This document shows, in pieces, positions 7,530-16,924 of a stretch of 64,000 nt of DNA. The notes beneath the pieces were generated by a model. It had not been told where the DNA came from. It saw nothing but the letters and a program-made list of their open reading frames with translations, and ran no database searches. The stretch covers positions 62,001-126,000 of the forward strand of contig JAWKPF010000004.1 in assembly GCA_041390825.1 (NCBI GenBank), in the 5' to 3' direction. Made by a program: the position numbers and the translations under genes. How positions within the stretch are numbered: the stretch's first letter is position 1; each line of letters starts with the position of its first letter. The stretch comes from Thermomicrobiales bacterium (GTDB lineage Bacteria > Chloroflexota > Chloroflexia > Thermomicrobiales > UBA6265).

Positions 7530-9308
7530 CTAAAGAATCGGACGCGTCACCGCGCCTTCGTCTGCCTGCGTCACCAGCGACGCGTACTTGGCCAGGACGC
7601 CCCGCTTGTAGCGTGGTTCGGGCGCCTTCCAGCTCTTGAGCCGCTTGGCGATCTCCTCGTCCGACACTTCGATGTTGAGACCGCGGTTCTCGATGTCGAG
7701 CACCACCATGTCGCCCTCATGCACCGCGGCGATCGGACCGCCCACATAGGCCTCTGGCGCGACGTGGCCGCACATGAGTCCCTTGGTGGCGCCTGAGAAG
7801 CGCCCGTCGGTAATCAACGCGCAGGTGCCGCCGAGCCCCTGACCGATCATGCCGGCGGTGATGGCCAGCATCTCCTGCATGCCGGGACCGCCCTTCGGTC
7901 CCTCGTAGCGGATCACCACCACATCGCCGTCATTGATCTTGTTGGCATAGACCGCTTCCAGCGCGTCGTGCTCCGAGTCGAAGACGCGCGCGGGACCACG
8001 GTGGTATGGCCGCTCGTATCCGAAGATCTTGATGACCGCGCCGTCCGGAGCGACGTTCCCCTTGAGGATGACCAGGCCACCCGAGTCCTTGATCGGTTTC
8101 TCGACGGTAACGACCACCTCCTGGCCGGGTGTTTCGACCGCGTCGGAGGCTTCCGCCTCGAACGTCACCCCGCTGGCGGTCATCAAGTCGCCACGCAGCT
8201 TGCCGCCCTCGATCATTCGCTTGGCCACCAACGGCGTGCCGCCGGCCTTGTCCAGATCAGCCGCGGCGAAGCGGCCGCCCGGCATCATGTCGCAGATGAG
8301 CGGCGTCCGGCGCGAGATCTCGTCGAAGTCGTCGATCGTAAGTTCGACCTCGGCCTCGTCGGCCAGCGCCAGCAAGTGGAGGACCGCATTGGTGGAGCCA
8401 CCGCTGGCCGCCACGCCGGCGATCGCGTTCTCGAACGCCTCGCGGGTGAGAATATCGCGCGGCCGGATGCCGTTCTTGAGCAGATGCATGATCAACTCGC
8501 CGGCCTGGCGTCCGATCTCGAGCTTCTTCGGATTGACGACCGATTGCTTGGTACCCTCACCGGCTTCGAACTGTTCCCAGGAGACCGCGGGCGGCGAGGC
8601 CGAACCGAGTGGCGAGAGCCCGATGAACTCCATCGCCATCGCCATCGTGTTGGCGGTGTACTGACCGCCGCACGCGCCGTGCGAGGGGCAGGCATGATCC
8701 TCGATCAGCTTCAGGGCTTCGGCGCTCAGCTTGCCGGCCTTGTGGCCGCCGATCGCTTCGTAGACCGAACGGACCGTAGCCTCGTGCATTTCACCATCGA
8801 TCTCGACTTCGCCCGGCAGGATCGTGCCACCGTAGATGAGAAAGCCGGGAACGTTCACGCGAGCCAGCGCCATGGAGAGACCCGGCAAGGTCTTGTCGCA
8901 GGCGCCGAGACCGATGATGGCGTCGAACATGTGCCCTTTGGCGACCAGTTCCACCGAGTCGGCAATCATTTCGCGGGAGACGAGTGAGGTTTTCATCCCC
9001 TCGGTGCCCATGGTGATGCCGTCCGAAATGGCGACGGTATTCATCTCCATCGGATAGCCGCCGGCCGCCCGCACCCCTTCCTTCACGACATGCGCCAGGG
9101 TGCGCAAGCCGAAATTGCAGGGCATGGTTTCGATCCAGGTATTGGCGATCAGGACCATCGGCTTCTTCAGGTCCTCGTCGGTCAGGCCAATGCCCTTGAG
9201 CATCGCGCGGGCGCCGGCCCGCTCGACACCGTCGAGGATATGCCGGCTTTGGTGCCGCATATCGAAGGCGCCGTTCTGGTGCCCATTGGACCCGTTCTTG
9301 GAGGTCAT
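7530..9308 (-). CDS. ilvD: dihydroxy-acid dehydratase
   Basis: 592 aa, full length for the family. It dehydrates 2,3-dihydroxy-isovalerate and 2,3-dihydroxy-3-methylvalerate to the 2-keto acids that precede valine, leucine and isoleucine, in the cytosol. The three cysteine contexts that bind the Fe-S cluster are visible: ETMPCNFG (about 61-68), GLGACDKTLPG (about 133-143) and PSHGACGGQYTANTM (about 206-220). The C-terminal DGRFSGATKGLMCGH also matches IlvD. The ATG has a good ribosome site (AGGAAGG about 8 nt upstream). No other branched-chain gene is adjacent, so it is a stand-alone gene with its own terminator. Confidence 0.97.
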   Translation of the reverse strand: MTSKNGSNGHQNGAFDMRHQSRHILDGVERAGARAMLKGIGLTDEDLKKPMVLIANTWIETMPCNFGLRTLAHVVKEGVRAAGGYPMEMNTVAISDGITMGTEGMKTSLVSREMIADSVELVAKGHMFDAIIGLGACDKTLPGLSMALARVNVPGFLIYGGTILPGEVEIDGEMHEATVRSVYEAIGGHKAGKLSAEALKLIEDHACPSHGACGGQYTANTMAMAMEFIGLSPLGSASPPAVSWEQFEAGEGTKQSVVNPKKLEIGRQAGELIMHLLKNGIRPRDILTREAFENAIAGVAASGGSTNAVLHLLALADEAEVELTIDDFDEISRRTPLICDMMPGGRFAAADLDKAGGTPLVAKRMIEGGKLRGDLMTASGVTFEAEASDAVETPGQEVVVTVEKPIKDSGGLVILKGNVAPDGAVIKIFGYERPYHRGPARVFDSEHDALEAVYANKINDGDVVVIRYEGPKGGPGMQEMLAITAGMIGQGLGGTCALITDGRFSGATKGLMCGHVAPEAYVGGPIAAVHEGDMVVLDIENRGLNIEVSDEEIAKRLKSWKAPEPRYKRGVLAKYASLVTQADEGAVTRPIL

Positions 9309-9425
9309 CGTCGGTCCTTCCTGGTGTGTTCTGGCTGCACGCCACAGAGCTCGAAACTACGTTCCGAAAGCGGTTCGAATTGGGGGTAAGTTTCGCATAG
9401 GGCGCGTGAAAAGCGCCGGGCGCGG

Positions 9426-10313
9426 TCATGCAGAGCGGATGAAATTCCGACGCAATTGCTCGGGAATTGCCAACACCAGCAACCCAACGAGCAGAAGCGC
9501 AACTCCAAACCATTGCAGTCCGGAGAGCCGCTCGCCTAACCACGCGACCCCCAACATGGTGGCCGTCAACGGCTCGAGCAGCGCAAACGTCGCAGCGGTC
9601 GCGACAGGCACCATGGTCAGTCCGATCCCGAAGAGAAGATTCGGAAGCGCATTGGTTGCCAGACCGAGATAGAGTGCTACTGCGGTGCCGCGAGGTTCCA
9701 GCACCCATTGCCAGTCGCTCAGAAAGAACACCGGAATCATCAGGATTCCGGCCCCGCAGAAGAGCGATGCCGTGACGTCGACGGCATCGTGCCCATCATC
9801 GATCATCTTCTTGCTAATCGTCACGTAGATCGCATACCCGGCGCCGCCCAGCACACCAAACAGCAATCCAGCTGGGTCGCCGCCCACCGTTTCCGCTGTG
9901 CCCAACACCATGATCGACGCGCCGATCACCGCGAGCGCAGTGGCGACCGCCCATTTTCGACCCGGGCGGTGGTGCAGGTAGACGGCGCTCAGGATACCGG
10001 TGAACACCGGCGCTACGCCGATCGTGAGCACGGTGCTGACCGCGACTCCGGCCCGTTCGATTGCGGTGAAGAAGGCAAGCTGCCCGCCAGCAGTGCCGAC
10101 CGCTCCAATGAAGAGCAGCAGCCATGGCCAGGTGGGCCGAGTCCGCCCCCGACCCTCGACCAACGCAAGGACCAGCAATCCCAATGCGCCGACGATCGTG
10201 CGAATCGCGCCGATCGAAAGCGCATCGGCCGATTCGGGAGCGTAGGTGCTCGCCGTGCCGGAGGTTCCCCAGAACATTGCGGCGAGCAGGACGAGCAGAA
10301 TCCCACGTCCCAT
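9426..10313 (-). CDS. EamA/DMT-family transporter
   Basis: 295 aa, ten predicted hydrophobic helices in two repeats, as in drug/metabolite transporters. It starts MGRGILLVLLAAMFWGTSGTA and has a second EamA-like half from about residue 150 (GLLFGVLGGAGYAIYVTISKK). Members export amino acids, nucleobases or other small metabolites across the inner membrane; the substrate is not readable. It lies between ilvD and a DapA-like gene on the same strand, with about 90-120 bp gaps, so a link with amino-acid metabolism is possible but not shown. Confidence 0.85.
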   Translation of the reverse strand: MGRGILLVLLAAMFWGTSGTASTYAPESADALSIGAIRTIVGALGLLVLALVEGRGRTRPTWPWLLLFIGAVGTAGGQLAFFTAIERAGVAVSTVLTIGVAPVFTGILSAVYLHHRPGRKWAVATALAVIGASIMVLGTAETVGGDPAGLLFGVLGGAGYAIYVTISKKMIDDGHDAVDVTASLFCGAGILMIPVFFLSDWQWVLEPRGTAVALYLGLATNALPNLLFGIGLTMVPVATAATFALLEPLTATMLGVAWLGERLSGLQWFGVALLLVGLLVLAIPEQLRRNFIRSA

Positions 10314-10403
10314 GAAGTCGTACTACCCTCTGTGCCCTGACGATAGAAATCTATCCCTGGGCGGACCAGGGCGGACGAATGTTCCGTGGTTTGCGACGGT
10401 ACT

Positions 10404-11300
10404 TTAGGCGATGCTCTGCACCGGCGCCCCGGACCGCTCGAGTGTGGCGGCGAGAAACGCGCGCACCTCGTCTGACACCGGCAGGATCGGATGCCGCGCG
10501 GTCCCCGCGGCACGGCCTTGCAACGTCAGCATCGCCTTTGTGCGCGCCGACATATCTGGATGGTTCATCGCCCGCCAAACCGGGAGCAATCGCTCATGAA
10601 GCGACCGCGCCTCGGCGTGATCGCCTCGTTTCACCGCTTCCCAGAGAGCCACCGACTCGGCCGGCATGACCGTCAAGATCGCGGCAATCGCCCCATCGGC
10701 CCCGAGCGCGAACGACGGGTAGAGCAGGTCATCGACCGCGGAGTAGATGATCAGTCGGCCGTCGTTCATCAGGAGCAAATCGGCCAGCTTGTGGATGTCC
10801 CCGCCACTCTGCTTGACCGCCACCACCTGATCGATCTCGGAGAGACGCATCAGGGTCTCTGGCGAGACGGTATTCCAGGGCACCACGTTGTAGATGACGA
10901 TGGGCAGCCCCACCTCATTGGCGATGCGTTCGTAGTAGGCGTAGGTCCCATCGTCGCCAGAGGTAAAGAGATAGTGCACGGGCGTAATCTGCAGCGCATC
11001 CGCGCCCGCAGTCTTCAACGCCTTGCCATAGGCGATGACCTCCCGGGTCGAATCGCGAATGATCCCGGCAATCACCGGCACGCGCCCGTTGGCTTCTTCC
11101 AACGCTATCTCGGTGATGCGGCAGGTTTCCTCGATCGAGAGGGTATGGCCTTCGCCGGTGCTCCCGCCCACACAGAGGCCGTGCACCCCGGCATCGAGCA
11201 TGAACCTCGCCTCCGAGCGCAATCCCGCTTCGTCGATCGACTCGTCATCGCCAAACGGTGTCACCATAGGCGGCAAAATGCCGTGGACCAGCGCGGTCAT
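10404..11300 (-). CDS. DapA/NanA-family class I aldolase
   Basis: 298 aa from MTALVHGILPPMVTPFG, with a strong GGGAGG ribosome site upstream; a start 16 codons earlier is less likely. Family motifs: GGSTGEG (about 45-51, carboxylate binding), YNVVP (about 137-141, the catalytic Tyr) and the Schiff-base lysine in VVAVKQSGG (about 165). These enzymes condense or cleave pyruvate adducts: dihydrodipicolinate synthase, N-acetylneuraminate lyase, keto-deoxy sugar acid aldolases and others. The lysine pathway is not represented nearby, so a catabolic aldolase is at least as likely as DapA. Confidence 0.85.
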   Translation of the reverse strand: MTALVHGILPPMVTPFGDDESIDEAGLRSEARFMLDAGVHGLCVGGSTGEGHTLSIEETCRITEIALEEANGRVPVIAGIIRDSTREVIAYGKALKTAGADALQITPVHYLFTSGDDGTYAYYERIANEVGLPIVIYNVVPWNTVSPETLMRLSEIDQVVAVKQSGGDIHKLADLLLMNDGRLIIYSAVDDLLYPSFALGADGAIAAILTVMPAESVALWEAVKRGDHAEARSLHERLLPVWRAMNHPDMSARTKAMLTLQGRAAGTARHPILPVSDEVRAFLAATLERSGAPVQSIA

Positions 11301-11525
11301 CGCAAACGCCTCCCTCTTTCCAATCGAACGGCTTGTTGCCGGGAGCATAGCAGGATGGGCGTCCGCTTCCCGGCTCGAACAAGATCGGCGCCACGCGGAG
11401 CAGCATCACCGGTCTATCCGCATAGTAGCCGGTGGGCACGCTCCGTCCGCGTGGCCGATGATTGCGCCAGATTGCGTTCGACGATGCGGACGGGCGACTT
11501 CGGTGAAGCGAGGAAACGCACGCGT

Positions 11526-12764
11526 ATGACCGAACTGCCACCGGATGACGAGCGCCCACGCTCTGCTCCTCCAGAGTCGGCGCTCTCTGGCGCGCTGGAA
11601 GTGGGATGGGTTGCGTTCAAGCTCGGCCTGATCTCGTTCGGTGGGCCGGTCGCTCATCTTGGGTATTTTCGGGAGGAGTACGTCCGGGCGCGACGATGGC
11701 TCGACGACGAGACCTATGCCGATCTTGTCGCGTTGTGCCAATTTCTGCCCGGACCGGCGAGCAGCCAGGTCGGCATAGGCATCGGCACACTTCGGGCGGG
11801 AATGCTCGGAGGCTTCATGGCGTGGCTTGGGTTCACGCTACCGTCCGCTGTCGCGCTCACCCTTTTCGCGTATTCGGTCGACCGCTTCGACATCGCGCAG
11901 AGTGGCTGGATTCATGGGCTGAAGATCGTGGCCGTCGCCATCGTCGCCCAGGCAGTATGGGGAATGGGACGCCAGTTCTGCAGCGACCGCACGCGGGCAA
12001 CCATCGCCATTCTTGCCACGCTGACGTCGCTTGCAATCCCGCGCGCATCGGTTCAGCCAGCCATCGTCCTCGCTGCCGGAGTGGCTGGTTGGTGGTTGTT
12101 CCGCAATCTGCCATTGCCCCCGCTGGCCCATGGCCGCGAGGGCGGCCTCGACCGGCGAGTGGGCGCGGTCTGCCTGGCAATCTTTGCGCTCTTGCTCATC
12201 GGGTTGCCGATCCTAAGCCTGGGGCAGGCAACAGGAGCAGCCGAGCTCTTCGCGCGGTTCTATTGGGTTGGCTCGCTTGTCTTTGGGGGTGGCCATCTGG
12301 TGCTGCCGCTTATGCAGACCCAGGTCGTGCCAACGGGTTGGCTCAGCAACAATCAGTTCCTGGCCGGGTATGGCGCGGCGCAGGCAGTTCCCGGGCCACT
12401 CTTCTCGTTCGCCGCATATTTGGGAGCTGTCAGGGATCCCGAACCAAACGGCGTCACTGGCGCCGTGCTTGGACTCGTGGCCATCTTCCTGCCGTCGTTC
12501 CTGCTCGTCTGGGGCGCGCTGCCGTTCTGGGAAGCGCTGCGGGCAAAGGCAGTTTTCCGGGGAGCGCTTCATGGCATCAATGCGGCAGTGGTGGGCATCC
12601 TGCTGGCGGCGCTCTATTCGCCGGTCTGGACGAGCGCGATTCTCGGCCCGGCGGATTTCGGGCTGGCGGTCGCCTGCGCTGCCCTGCTCATGATCTGGAC
12701 GGCTCCCCCCTGGACTGTCGTGGTGTTTGGAGCGCTCGCTGGCGAAGCATTGTCCCGCTTCTGA
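11526..12764 (+). CDS. chrA: chromate transporter, two-domain
   Basis: 412 aa from the ATG reading MTELPPDDERPRS, with a GCGAGGA ribosome site. Two CHR domains are present: the first has FGGPVAHLGYFREEYV (about 39-54) and FLPGPASSQVGIGIG (about 79-93), the second FGGGHLVLPLMQTQVV (about 260) and AVPGPLFSFAAYLG (about 294). The length and double-domain form match ChrA-type chromate efflux proteins, which export chromate across the inner membrane. No chrB regulator is adjacent. A hairpin terminator follows 38 bp after the stop. Confidence 0.9.
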   Translation: MTELPPDDERPRSAPPESALSGALEVGWVAFKLGLISFGGPVAHLGYFREEYVRARRWLDDETYADLVALCQFLPGPASSQVGIGIGTLRAGMLGGFMAWLGFTLPSAVALTLFAYSVDRFDIAQSGWIHGLKIVAVAIVAQAVWGMGRQFCSDRTRATIAILATLTSLAIPRASVQPAIVLAAGVAGWWLFRNLPLPPLAHGREGGLDRRVGAVCLAIFALLLIGLPILSLGQATGAAELFARFYWVGSLVFGGGHLVLPLMQTQVVPTGWLSNNQFLAGYGAAQAVPGPLFSFAAYLGAVRDPEPNGVTGAVLGLVAIFLPSFLLVWGALPFWEALRAKAVFRGALHGINAAVVGILLAALYSPVWTSAILGPADFGLAVACAALLMIWTAPPWTVVVFGALAGEALSRF

Positions 12765-12801
12765 CGACGCGAGTCTGCTGGCCGAGTATCGACCGAATAC
12801 A

Positions 12802-12837
12802 CAACACCCCCAGATCGGCAAGGATCTGAGGGTGTTG
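12802..12837. terminator. bidirectional hairpin between chrA and the ABC importer
   Basis: CAACACCC at 12802-12809 pairs with GGGTGTTG at 12830-12837, with an inner AGATC/GATCT stem. It lies between two converging genes and can serve both. Confidence 0.8.
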
Positions 12838-12855
12838 CGTCACTATCCGAAGCGA

Positions 12856-13872
12856 TTACGCCGCCGGGGTCGCATCCCCGCCGACACCAGCCTCTACCGC
12901 GCGCTCAGCGGCGGACAGGTTGTCCTTGGTGATGAGGATCGGCGTGAGATACGTGTCGTGCTCGGCCGGGGTCACATCGTTGAGCAGGTAGTCGACCAAA
13001 ATATCGATCGCCTGCGTCGACTGGCCACCTGGGAACTGCTCGACGGTCGCGGCCATGCTGCCATCGTTGATGGCAATCAAGGCCTCGGGCAATGCATCGA
13101 ACCCGATGATGGGAATCGAAAGCCCCTGCGCTTGCGCAACTTCGGCCACTCCGAAGGCCATGTCGTCGTTCGCGCAAACAACCGCGGCCGGCTCAGGGTT
13201 GCCAGCGAGCGCGGACTCGAAGACCGTGACCGCTTTGTCCCGGGCGAACTCGGCCGTCTGGCTGACGACGATCTTGACCGCATCCTGCGCGGCGATCACC
13301 TCGTCCAGACCGGCATGACGGTCGATGGCCGGGGTAGCGCCCGGCTGTCCTTGCAGCTCATAGACATCACCGCCATCCGGCAGGATCTCGATCAGGTAGC
13401 GGCCCTGCAGGCGCCCACCCTCGACATTGTCCGCGCCAACATGCGCGAGCGTATTGACATCGGTCACATTGCGATCGACCGTCACTACCGGAATACCGGC
13501 ATCGATCACCGACTGGATGGCTGGAGCGAGTGCTGCCACGTCGTTCGGGCTGATGACCAACCCGTCGATTCCCTGGGCAATCATCGCCTCCAGATCAGCG
13601 GTCTGCTTGGTCGAACTCGGAGCGCCGTTCTGCTGTCCGTCGAGCGGAATGAAGTCGATCCCACCGAGCTCAGCAGCGTGCTGCTCGGCGAGATTCATCA
13701 TGTGCACGAAGAACGGGAAGTTCAGACCTGGAACCGAAAACGCGATCTGCAGATTGTCCTGAGCGGCCGCGGGGCGAACCGATGGAAGCGCCATCCCGGC
13801 CGCGCCGGCCACGGCGCCGGCCGCCATCGCGCCCTTGATCATCGTCCGCCGATTCATCGTTTTCTCGAGCAT
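12856..13872 (-). CDS. sugar ABC transporter substrate-binding protein (RbsB-like, Tat signal)
   Basis: About 338 aa. I choose the ATG reading MLEKTMNRRTMIKG because an AAAGGAG sits 9 nt upstream; two longer starts exist. The N-terminus is a twin-arginine signal (NRRTMIKG, then an Ala/Gly-rich helix ending near AAAQDN). The mature part is a periplasmic-binding-protein fold of the ribose/galactose class with LDGQQNG, GLVISPND, GIPVVTVDRNV and GFDALPEAL. It captures a sugar outside the membrane for the permease and ATPase encoded just upstream. Tat export of such a protein is common in Thermomicrobia-like bacteria. Confidence 0.9.
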   Translation of the reverse strand: MLEKTMNRRTMIKGAMAAGAVAGAAGMALPSVRPAAAQDNLQIAFSVPGLNFPFFVHMMNLAEQHAAELGGIDFIPLDGQQNGAPSSTKQTADLEAMIAQGIDGLVISPNDVAALAPAIQSVIDAGIPVVTVDRNVTDVNTLAHVGADNVEGGRLQGRYLIEILPDGGDVYELQGQPGATPAIDRHAGLDEVIAAQDAVKIVVSQTAEFARDKAVTVFESALAGNPEPAAVVCANDDMAFGVAEVAQAQGLSIPIIGFDALPEALIAINDGSMAATVEQFPGGQSTQAIDILVDYLLNDVTPAEHDTYLTPILITKDNLSAAERAVEAGVGGDATPAA

Positions 13873-13995
13873 CTGGTGCAACTCCTTTGTCATACCCGCC
13901 CCATATTGGGGCACCGGTGCGTTTGCCGTTGTTCGTCACGGCACTCCTGCATCATACCGGAGCCAAGAGAGAGGATTGTGCTCACTGCTGCGCAC

Positions 13996-15015
13996 CTATC
14001 GGCGCCGCTTTTTCGCCAACTGGTCGAAGAACACACTCGAGACCAGGATGACTGCGACGACGATCGGCTGCCAGTAGGGTGAGACATTCAAGATCACGAG
14101 ACCATTGTTGAGCACCCCGATCAACAGTGTCCCGATCAACGTTCCAATGACGCCGCCCACGCCACCGAAGAGGCTGGTGCCGCCGATAACGACCGCCGCA
14201 ATCGCCTGAAGTTCGTAGTTCTGTCCGGCAACCTGCTCGGCCGAGTTGAGCCGCGAGGTAAGCAGGAACCCGCCCACGCCCGCGCAGAATCCTGAAATCG
14301 CATAGACACTGATGGTAAGCGCGGTGGTATTCAAGCCGGAGAGCCGCGCAGCCTCCCGGTTTCCGCCCAATGCATAGATCCAGCGGCCATACTGCGAATA
14401 GCGCAAGATGATGAAAGCGACCGCTACGAACAAGAGAAAGATGACGACCGGCACCGGCACTCGGCCGATGAATCCCTGCCCCCAGTACTTGAAGTCCTTG
14501 GAGAACCCGCTGATCGGCTGGCCCTCGGAAAAAACCAACGTGGCCCCGCGCCATGCGCCAAGACCACCGAGCGTCACAACGAACGCAGGGATTTCGAGCT
14601 TCCCGATGAGGAATCCCTGGAAAAGCCCGATCGCGAGCCCGAGTCCGATCGCTGCCAGCGCCGCCAGCAATACCCGCGTTCCCCCCGGGTCGGTGGTGCC
14701 GCCTGCCAGCAACGAACGCGAGCCTTTCGCCGTTGCCGCGCAGACGATTCCAGTAAAGGCAACCATCGATCCGACCGAGAGGTCGATGCCCGCGGTAAGG
14801 ATGACGAAAGTCATGCCCACAGCCAGGATGCCAATGATCGAGACCTGGCGCAGAACATTCATGATGTTGCGCTCGGTTCGGAACCCGGGTTCGAGGTATG
14901 AGAGCACCGCCACCAACCCGAGCAGGAAGATGAGTGGTGCAAATCGCCCGAGCAGGTCGATGATCGAAATTTCTCGTTTCTGGGTCGCTTCTACCTGCGC
15001 CGCACGTGTCGACAT
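13996..15015 (-). CDS. sugar ABC transporter permease (RbsC-like)
   Basis: 339 aa from MSTRAAQVEATQKREIS, with GTGAGG upstream. Eight to ten hydrophobic helices; the conserved stretch VILTAGIDLSVGSMVAFTG (about 77-95) is diagnostic of ribose/xylose-class permeases, and GNREAARLSGLNT is the coupling region to the ATPase. It sits between the ATPase gene (28 bp upstream) and the binding-protein gene (123 bp downstream) in one minus-strand operon. Confidence 0.93.
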   Translation of the reverse strand: MSTRAAQVEATQKREISIIDLLGRFAPLIFLLGLVAVLSYLEPGFRTERNIMNVLRQVSIIGILAVGMTFVILTAGIDLSVGSMVAFTGIVCAATAKGSRSLLAGGTTDPGGTRVLLAALAAIGLGLAIGLFQGFLIGKLEIPAFVVTLGGLGAWRGATLVFSEGQPISGFSKDFKYWGQGFIGRVPVPVVIFLLFVAVAFIILRYSQYGRWIYALGGNREAARLSGLNTTALTISVYAISGFCAGVGGFLLTSRLNSAEQVAGQNYELQAIAAVVIGGTSLFGGVGGVIGTLIGTLLIGVLNNGLVILNVSPYWQPIVVAVILVSSVFFDQLAKKRRR

Positions 15016-15043
15016 CGACGGTTCCTCACCATTCTTGCTTCGA

Positions 15044-16585
15044 TCAGGCCGCGTGCGCCCCAGCGGCGACACCGGTTGCCAGTTCCATCACGCGTTCCTC
15101 GGTCGCCTCACTCCGGTCGAGAACGCCCGTGATCTTGCCTTCCCGCATAACGTAGATGCGGTCGCTCATGCCCAGAATCTCCGGCAACTCGGAAGAGATC
15201 ATCAGGATCGCCACTCCTTGCGCGGCCAGCTGGCTGAGAAGCGAATGCACCTCCGCCTTGGCGCCAATATCGATCCCACGCGTCGGCTCATCGACGATGA
15301 GCACCTTCGGGTTCAGCGCCAGCCATTTGGCGAGCACGACCTTTTGCTGGTTTCCACCGCTGAGATTGATGACCTTCTGCTCCATGCTGGGTGTGCGCAC
15401 CGACAGAGCCTGAATGTAGCGATCTGCCAGCGCGCGTTCCTCGCGCCGACGCACAAATCCAAAACGGCTCAAGCGGCCCAGATTGGGCAGGGCAATGTTC
15501 TCCCGAATAGCGAGCGCCAACACCAGCGCTTGCAGTTTGCGATCCTCCGGCGCCAGAGCAATGCCCTTGCCGATGGCCTCCGCGGGTGACTTCACATGTA
15601 CGCGTTGACCCTCGAGGTAGATCTCGCCGCTGTCAAATGGGTCCGCGCCGAAAATGGCACGGGCGACTTCGGTCCGCCCGGATCCGACCAAGCCAGCCAG
15701 TCCAACGATCTCTCCGCTCCGCACCTGCAGATCCACTCCATCGAGCACGACCTTGGAGTCATCCCGTTGCGTTCCGCGACGGCTGAGTCCGCGAACTTCC
15801 AGCACGACCTGATCGGATGTGGAAGAGTTCTCCTTTTGGAAGAGATCGGTCATCTCGCGGCCGACCATCATGCGCACGACCTGATCCGGCGTAGCCGTCG
15901 CGGTCGAAAGCTCGCCAGCATTGCGGCCGTCGCGCAACACCGTGATGCGGTCGCAGATTTCGAAGATCTCTTCCAGCCGATGCGAGACGAAAACGATGCC
16001 AAGTCCACGCGCCTTCAATCCTCGAATGATCTCGAAGAGCGCGCGCACCTCGGTATCGGTCAAGGCCGAAGTCGGCTCGTCCATGATGACAATGCGCGCG
16101 TTGTAGGAAAGCGCTTTCGCAATTTCGACCATCTGCTGTTGCGCCACACTGAGGTCACGCACCATGGATCGCGGGTCGAGGTCGACGCCGACCTGCCGAA
16201 GGTATCCGAGCGCAGATTCCCGCATTTGAGCACGATCGACAATACCGGAGCGGTTCGGCTCCCGACCAATGAAGATGTTTTCTTCGATCGACATGTTGGG
16301 GAAGAGATTGAATTCCTGATAGATGATCGACACGCCCAACTGCTGGGCATGATGGGGGTTGCTCGGCACAACCGTCCGTCCATCGATTTCGATCGTTCCC
16401 TCATCCGGCGCATAGACACCGGAAAGGATCTTCATCAGGGTGCTCTTGCCCGCGCCGTTCTCACCCACCAGCGCCAGGCACTCTCCTGCCTGCACGGAGA
16501 GATCGACGTTCTGCAACGCTCGGACGCCTGGAAAGCTCTTGCTGATTCCGGACATCCGCAAGAGGTCCGGCGTAGGTTCCACCAT
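15044..16585 (-). CDS. sugar ABC transporter ATPase, two NBDs (RbsA-like)
   Basis: 513 aa from MVEPTPDLLRMSGISK. Two nucleotide-binding domains: the first with Walker A GENGAGKSTLMK (about 41-52), signature LSVAQQQ and Walker B VIMDEPTSAL; the second with a degenerate Walker A GLVGSGRTEVAR (about 300), signature LSGGNQQK and Walker B VLIVDEPTRGID. This is the energy-coupling subunit of a ribose-type importer. Any frame extension beyond 16585 has no family similarity. First gene of the three-gene operon; the 339 bp between it and the next divergent gene should contain both promoters. Confidence 0.93.
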   Translation of the reverse strand: MVEPTPDLLRMSGISKSFPGVRALQNVDLSVQAGECLALVGENGAGKSTLMKILSGVYAPDEGTIEIDGRTVVPSNPHHAQQLGVSIIYQEFNLFPNMSIEENIFIGREPNRSGIVDRAQMRESALGYLRQVGVDLDPRSMVRDLSVAQQQMVEIAKALSYNARIVIMDEPTSALTDTEVRALFEIIRGLKARGLGIVFVSHRLEEIFEICDRITVLRDGRNAGELSTATATPDQVVRMMVGREMTDLFQKENSSTSDQVVLEVRGLSRRGTQRDDSKVVLDGVDLQVRSGEIVGLAGLVGSGRTEVARAIFGADPFDSGEIYLEGQRVHVKSPAEAIGKGIALAPEDRKLQALVLALAIRENIALPNLGRLSRFGFVRRREERALADRYIQALSVRTPSMEQKVINLSGGNQQKVVLAKWLALNPKVLIVDEPTRGIDIGAKAEVHSLLSQLAAQGVAILMISSELPEILGMSDRIYVMREGKITGVLDRSEATEERVMELATGVAAGAHAA

Positions 16586-16924
16586 CGAACCGCAGCCCCC
16601 GTCGACAAGGCCATTGCGCGGCCAACGAGAACCGCGCGTTCGAATCGATTGCAAAGGTGCAGCTGGCGATTCGGCGAACCGGCTGCCTGGTCGTGATGCG
16701 ATGCCGCGGCCCATCGTAGCAAACGATGGAACCGTCCGCAAACAGTTACGCTGCGTCCCGCTAGATTTGTCATCGCTGGCGCATTCGTACGCGCGCGCTG
16801 CCGACAGGCAACGGTGCATACTTCGTGCGTTCAGGCACCCCGCACCGGTCCGTCCCTGCTCACCGCGGATCGAGTCGGATGGCGCCACGCGAAACGCAAA
16901 CGTCTTGAGTAGGATCGTCGCCCC
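16586..16924. other. divergent intergenic region, nothing recognised
   Basis: 339 bp between the start of the sugar-importer operon and the start of the asparagine-synthetase-like operon. Promoters for both directions must lie here, but I cannot point to a convincing hexamer pair, operator or riboswitch, and there is no short ORF that looks like a precursor peptide. Confidence 0.6.
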